NCBI GenBank assembly: GCA_946479125.1 | Contig: CAMLET010000153.1 | Location: 1-7,248 of the forward strand | DNA length: 7,248 nt | From: an uncultured Flavobacteriales bacterium | Lineage (GTDB): Bacteria; Bacteroidota; Bacteroidia; Flavobacteriales; Crocinitomicaceae | Direction of reading: 5' to 3' | In this document: piece by piece, positions 5,519 to 7,248 of the stretch | Layout: the number at the start of each line of letters is the position of its first letter | Position numbering within the stretch: position 1 is the stretch's first letter | Translations under genes and position numbers: made by a program | The notes under the pieces: generated by a model | Databases searched by the model: none | Seen by the model: the letters and a program-made list of their open reading frames with translations, nothing else | What the model was told of the DNA's origin: nothing

Positions 5519-6640
5519 ATGTTACCAATTCTAGATAAATATATCATTCGCAAGTTTCTCTCTACATTCTTTTTTATGTTGGGGATCATCATGTTGCTTG
5601 CAATGGTTTTCGATTTGTCAGAGCGTTTGGGAGAATTTATCGATAACGAAGCTCCGGTTTCCGACATCATTTTCGGGTATTACCTCAATTTCATTGTCTT
5701 TTACGGAAATACATTTTCGTCGTTGATTATTTTCATTGCTGTAATTTGGTTTACGGCAAAAATGGCGCAGGAAACAGAGATTATTCCCATGTTGTTTATG
5801 GGACGACCATTTACTCGGATTTTACGTCCATACGTCATCGCTTCAACGCTTTTGACCATTTTCTCTTTGATTCTGAATCATATGGTCATTCCACGTTCGA
5901 ACAGAGTGCGTTTGGAATTTGAGGAACAGTATTACCGTGATAATTTGACGGTTGAAAATTACAATGCCGAGTTTCCCGGACATCAATTCGTTCACTTCGG
6001 CGTGTACTATGCTTCGGAGAATAAAGTTACCGATTTCGAGATTCAGCAATTCGATGATAATAAACAATTGATCTACTACCTGAAAGCCAGATATGCAATT
6101 GGAACTCCAGGTACAAAGAATTGGAAATTGATAGACTTTTATCAAAAGAACATTGAAGCTCCTCGAAAAGTGAAGAATGAATTGGGTGAATGGGAATGGT
6201 TCTATCCAAAGCAAAAAGTAATAGAACGAAGAGAAAAGGATACGATTTTCCCATTCAAGATCAATGAAATGGCTATTCGTGATAATCAGGCTGAGGCGAT
6301 GACTTATACTGAACTTCGGGATTTTATAGCCAAGGAAAAAAAGAAAGGAAATCCGAATATCCCGGCTTACGAAATCGAATTGCATCAACGCACCAGTTAC
6401 CCGTTTGCAACTTATGTACTTACATTAATTGCCGTTTCAGTGGCGAGTAGAAAAAAGCGTGGTGGAATTGGAATCAATATTGCCATCGGCTTCGTGTTTG
6501 TGTTCGTTTACATTTTTGCGATGAAAGTCACCACTGTTGCTGCCATTAAAGTTGGTTTCCCACCAGTTGCTGCGGTTTGGATTCCGAATGTCATTTTTGG
6601 AGTCATGGCTTATTTCATGTATCGATTGGCTCCGAAGTAA
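5519..6640 (+). CDS. LptF/LptG family permease (YjgP/YjgQ), lipopolysaccharide export
   Basis: This 373-residue inner-membrane protein belongs to the YjgP/YjgQ family. Such proteins pair with the LptB ATPase to pull lipopolysaccharide from the inner membrane into the periplasmic Lpt bridge. The family layout is clear. It opens with LDKYIIRKFLSTFF (5-18). N-terminal membrane helices lie at about 12-32, 50-80 (possibly two) and 100-122. A soluble periplasmic domain, expected to be a beta-jellyroll, spans about 125-290. Three C-terminal helices lie at about 294-310, 318-338 and 346-368. The basic loop SRKKRGG (310-316) fits the positive-inside rule. Whether this is the LptF or the LptG partner cannot be told from this window, and the second subunit and LptB are not present. 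The ATG directly follows the tgt stop codon, so it is very likely translated by terminating ribosomes. The purine-rich GACGAAGAA just upstream may help. Confidence 0.93.
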   Translation: MLPILDKYIIRKFLSTFFFMLGIIMLLAMVFDLSERLGEFIDNEAPVSDIIFGYYLNFIVFYGNTFSSLIIFIAVIWFTAKMAQETEIIPMLFMGRPFTRILRPYVIASTLLTIFSLILNHMVIPRSNRVRLEFEEQYYRDNLTVENYNAEFPGHQFVHFGVYYASENKVTDFEIQQFDDNKQLIYYLKARYAIGTPGTKNWKLIDFYQKNIEAPRKVKNELGEWEWFYPKQKVIERREKDTIFPFKINEMAIRDNQAEAMTYTELRDFIAKEKKKGNPNIPAYEIELHQRTSYPFATYVLTLIAVSVASRKKRGGIGINIAIGFVFVFVYIFAMKVTTVAAIKVGFPPVAAVWIPNVIFGVMAYFMYRLAPK

Positions 6641-6666
6641 CCTCAATTGAATTATTTTGACTGCAT

Positions 6667-6690
6667 GTTCCCGTTTTGGGAATTATTTTT
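6667..6690 (+). terminator. possible intrinsic terminator after the permease gene
   Basis: GTTCCC (6667-6672) pairs with GGGAAT (6678-6683), counting one G-U, around a GTTTT loop and is followed by TATTTTT. The stem is short but GC-rich at its tip. It would end the tgt-permease transcript. The T tract overlaps the candidate higB -7 box, so one stretch may do both jobs. Confidence 0.45.
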
Positions 6691-6699
6691 GTACCTTCG
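6684..6699 (+). promoter_or_regulatory. candidate -7 box(es) of the higBA promoter
   Basis: TATTTTTG (6684-6691) matches TAnnTTTG perfectly, and TACCTTCG (6692-6699) matches except for one base. The nearest suitable -33 element, TTTG at 6656-6659, lies 24 bases upstream of the first box, which is longer than ideal. Either box would give a leader of at most about 25 nt before the higB start. Confidence 0.4.
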
Positions 6700-6715
6700 T
6701 TAAAATCGAATTCAG

Positions 6716-7009
6716 TTGAGGGTAATTGCGAAGAAAACATTACGCGAATTTTGGGTGAAACATGCTGATTGTGAACAACAATTGAAAGTTTGGTTTCAAG
6801 AAACTGAGAAGGCAGAATGGCAAAATCCCAATGACGTTAAATTAGAATATCCAAGCGCAAGTATTCTTTCTGATAATCGAGTTGTATTCAATATTAAAGG
6901 AAATAACTACAGATTAATCGTTAAGATTAACTATGATTATCAGATGGTATGGATTCGGTTTGTTGGAACTCATGCTGAGTACGACAAGATTAATGCTAAT
7001 GAAATTTGA
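6716..7009 (+). CDS. higB: type II toxin HigB (mRNA interferase)
   Basis: This 97-residue protein matches the HigB_toxin family (PF09907 type) from end to end: MRVIAKKTLREFW (1-13) at the start, SASILSDNRVVFNIKGNNYR (47-66) in the middle, and IRFVGTHAEYDKI (80-92) near the end. Family members have a RelE-like fold and cleave mRNA, usually on the ribosome, which stops growth when the antitoxin is lost. The start is TTG (6716-6718). In-frame TAA at 6701-6703 and the absence of any ATG between leave no better choice, and the family-typical N-terminus begins exactly there. There is no Shine-Dalgarno sequence. Three bases separate its stop from the antitoxin ATG, in the toxin-first order usual for higBA. 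A weak start codon in a possible stem suggests low toxin translation, which is inference. Confidence 0.92.
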   Translation: MRVIAKKTLREFWVKHADCEQQLKVWFQETEKAEWQNPNDVKLEYPSASILSDNRVVFNIKGNNYRLIVKINYDYQMVWIRFVGTHAEYDKINANEI

Positions 7010-7012
7010 GTT

Positions 7013-7248
7013 ATGGATATCAAACCTATAAAATCAGAAACGGATTATAATCGAGCTCTTGAAAGACTGGAAATTATTTTCGATGCTAAGAAAGATTCTA
7101 GTGAAGGTGATGAGCTTGAAATCCTTGGTATTTTAATCGATCAATACGAACAAGAACATTTTCCTATTGATTTGCCAGATCCAATTGAAGCAATTAAATT
7201 TAGAATGGAACAGGCGGGGTATAAGCAATCTGACTTAGCTAAAATTAT
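7013..7248 (+). CDS. higA: antitoxin HigA, helix-turn-helix (partial, cut by window end)
   Basis: The frame is open from ATG 7013 to the window edge: 78 residues plus two bases. It starts MDIKPIKSETDYNRALERLE and continues through EGDELEILGILIDQYEQEHF (31-50) and PIDLPDPIEAIKFRMEQAGY (51-70). This is the N-terminal half of COG5499-type HigA antitoxins. The last visible residues, KQSDLAKI (71-78), enter the helix-turn-helix of the XRE type, whose remainder lies beyond 7248. HigA binds and neutralises HigB and typically represses its own promoter through the helix-turn-helix domain. The frame is intact as far as can be seen. The 3-nt gap after higB implies co-transcription and coupled translation. 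Confidence 0.92.
   Translation, partial: MDIKPIKSETDYNRALERLEIIFDAKKDSSEGDELEILGILIDQYEQEHFPIDLPDPIEAIKFRMEQAGYKQSDLAKI

Larger units (their letters stand above)
6641..6721. repeat. 81-bp nested inverted repeat spanning the permease-higB gap
   Basis: CCTCAATTGAATT (6641-6653) pairs with AATTCAGTTGAGG (6709-6721) along all 13 positions, counting one G-U. After a 2-base bulge (6707-6708), ATTTTGA (6654-6660) pairs with 6700-6706 for seven more pairs. A smaller hairpin (6667-6683) sits inside. The left arm starts directly after the permease stop codon. The right arm contains the higB TTG start codon (6716-6718). Confidence 0.55.

Noticed and set aside
5843..6388. 181-residue minus-strand frame inside the permease gene
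   Set aside because: It is antisense to the periplasmic domain of a well-supported gene and its composition is that of a shadow frame.

Overview
The window looks like a chromosomal stretch of a Bacteroidota bacterium, most likely of the order Flavobacteriales. The reasons are AT-rich DNA, start sites without Shine-Dalgarno sequences, promoter-like TTTG / TAnnTTTG elements (the Bacteroidota -33/-7 type), and gene families typical of that group. The lineage is inferred from sequence style, not from a search. Most of the content is core genome. I see no phage, transposase, CRISPR array, rRNA or tRNA.

Layout. Bases 2-61 may hold the last 19 codons of an upstream gene. Bases 62-546 carry no convincing gene but are rich in structure: two copies of a 46-bp repeat in opposite orientation, two decayed half-copies, an intrinsic-terminator hairpin, an imperfect 14-bp inverted repeat, and a textbook promoter for the next gene. 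Bases 547-2343 (+) encode a long-chain acyl-CoA synthetase. Converging on it from the right is a two-gene minus-strand unit: a membrane-anchored family 2 glycosyltransferase (3039-4175), whose 3' end overlaps the start of an ECF-type sigma factor (2440-3048) by 10 nt.

A 212-bp divergent region with a hairpin, inverted repeats and a 23-bp tandem repeat separates this unit from a plus-strand pair. That pair is tgt (queuosine tRNA modification) followed, with no spacer, by an LptF/LptG-family permease (lipopolysaccharide export). A 75-bp gap containing a nested inverted repeat leads to a higBA type II toxin-antitoxin module: a complete HigB toxin with a TTG start, and a HigA antitoxin cut off by the window edge.

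How the genes relate. Tgt and the permease are probably co-translated but act in unrelated pathways. The glycosyltransferase and sigma factor are also probably co-transcribed. The acyl-CoA synthetase has its own promoter. higBA is the only accessory-type element. I find no clear undescribed multi-gene system. The most unusual signals are the 46-bp repeat with fixed ends and a fully changed central hairpin, the stem that would bury the higB start codon in read-through RNA, and a Tgt that lacks the usual zinc-binding cysteines.
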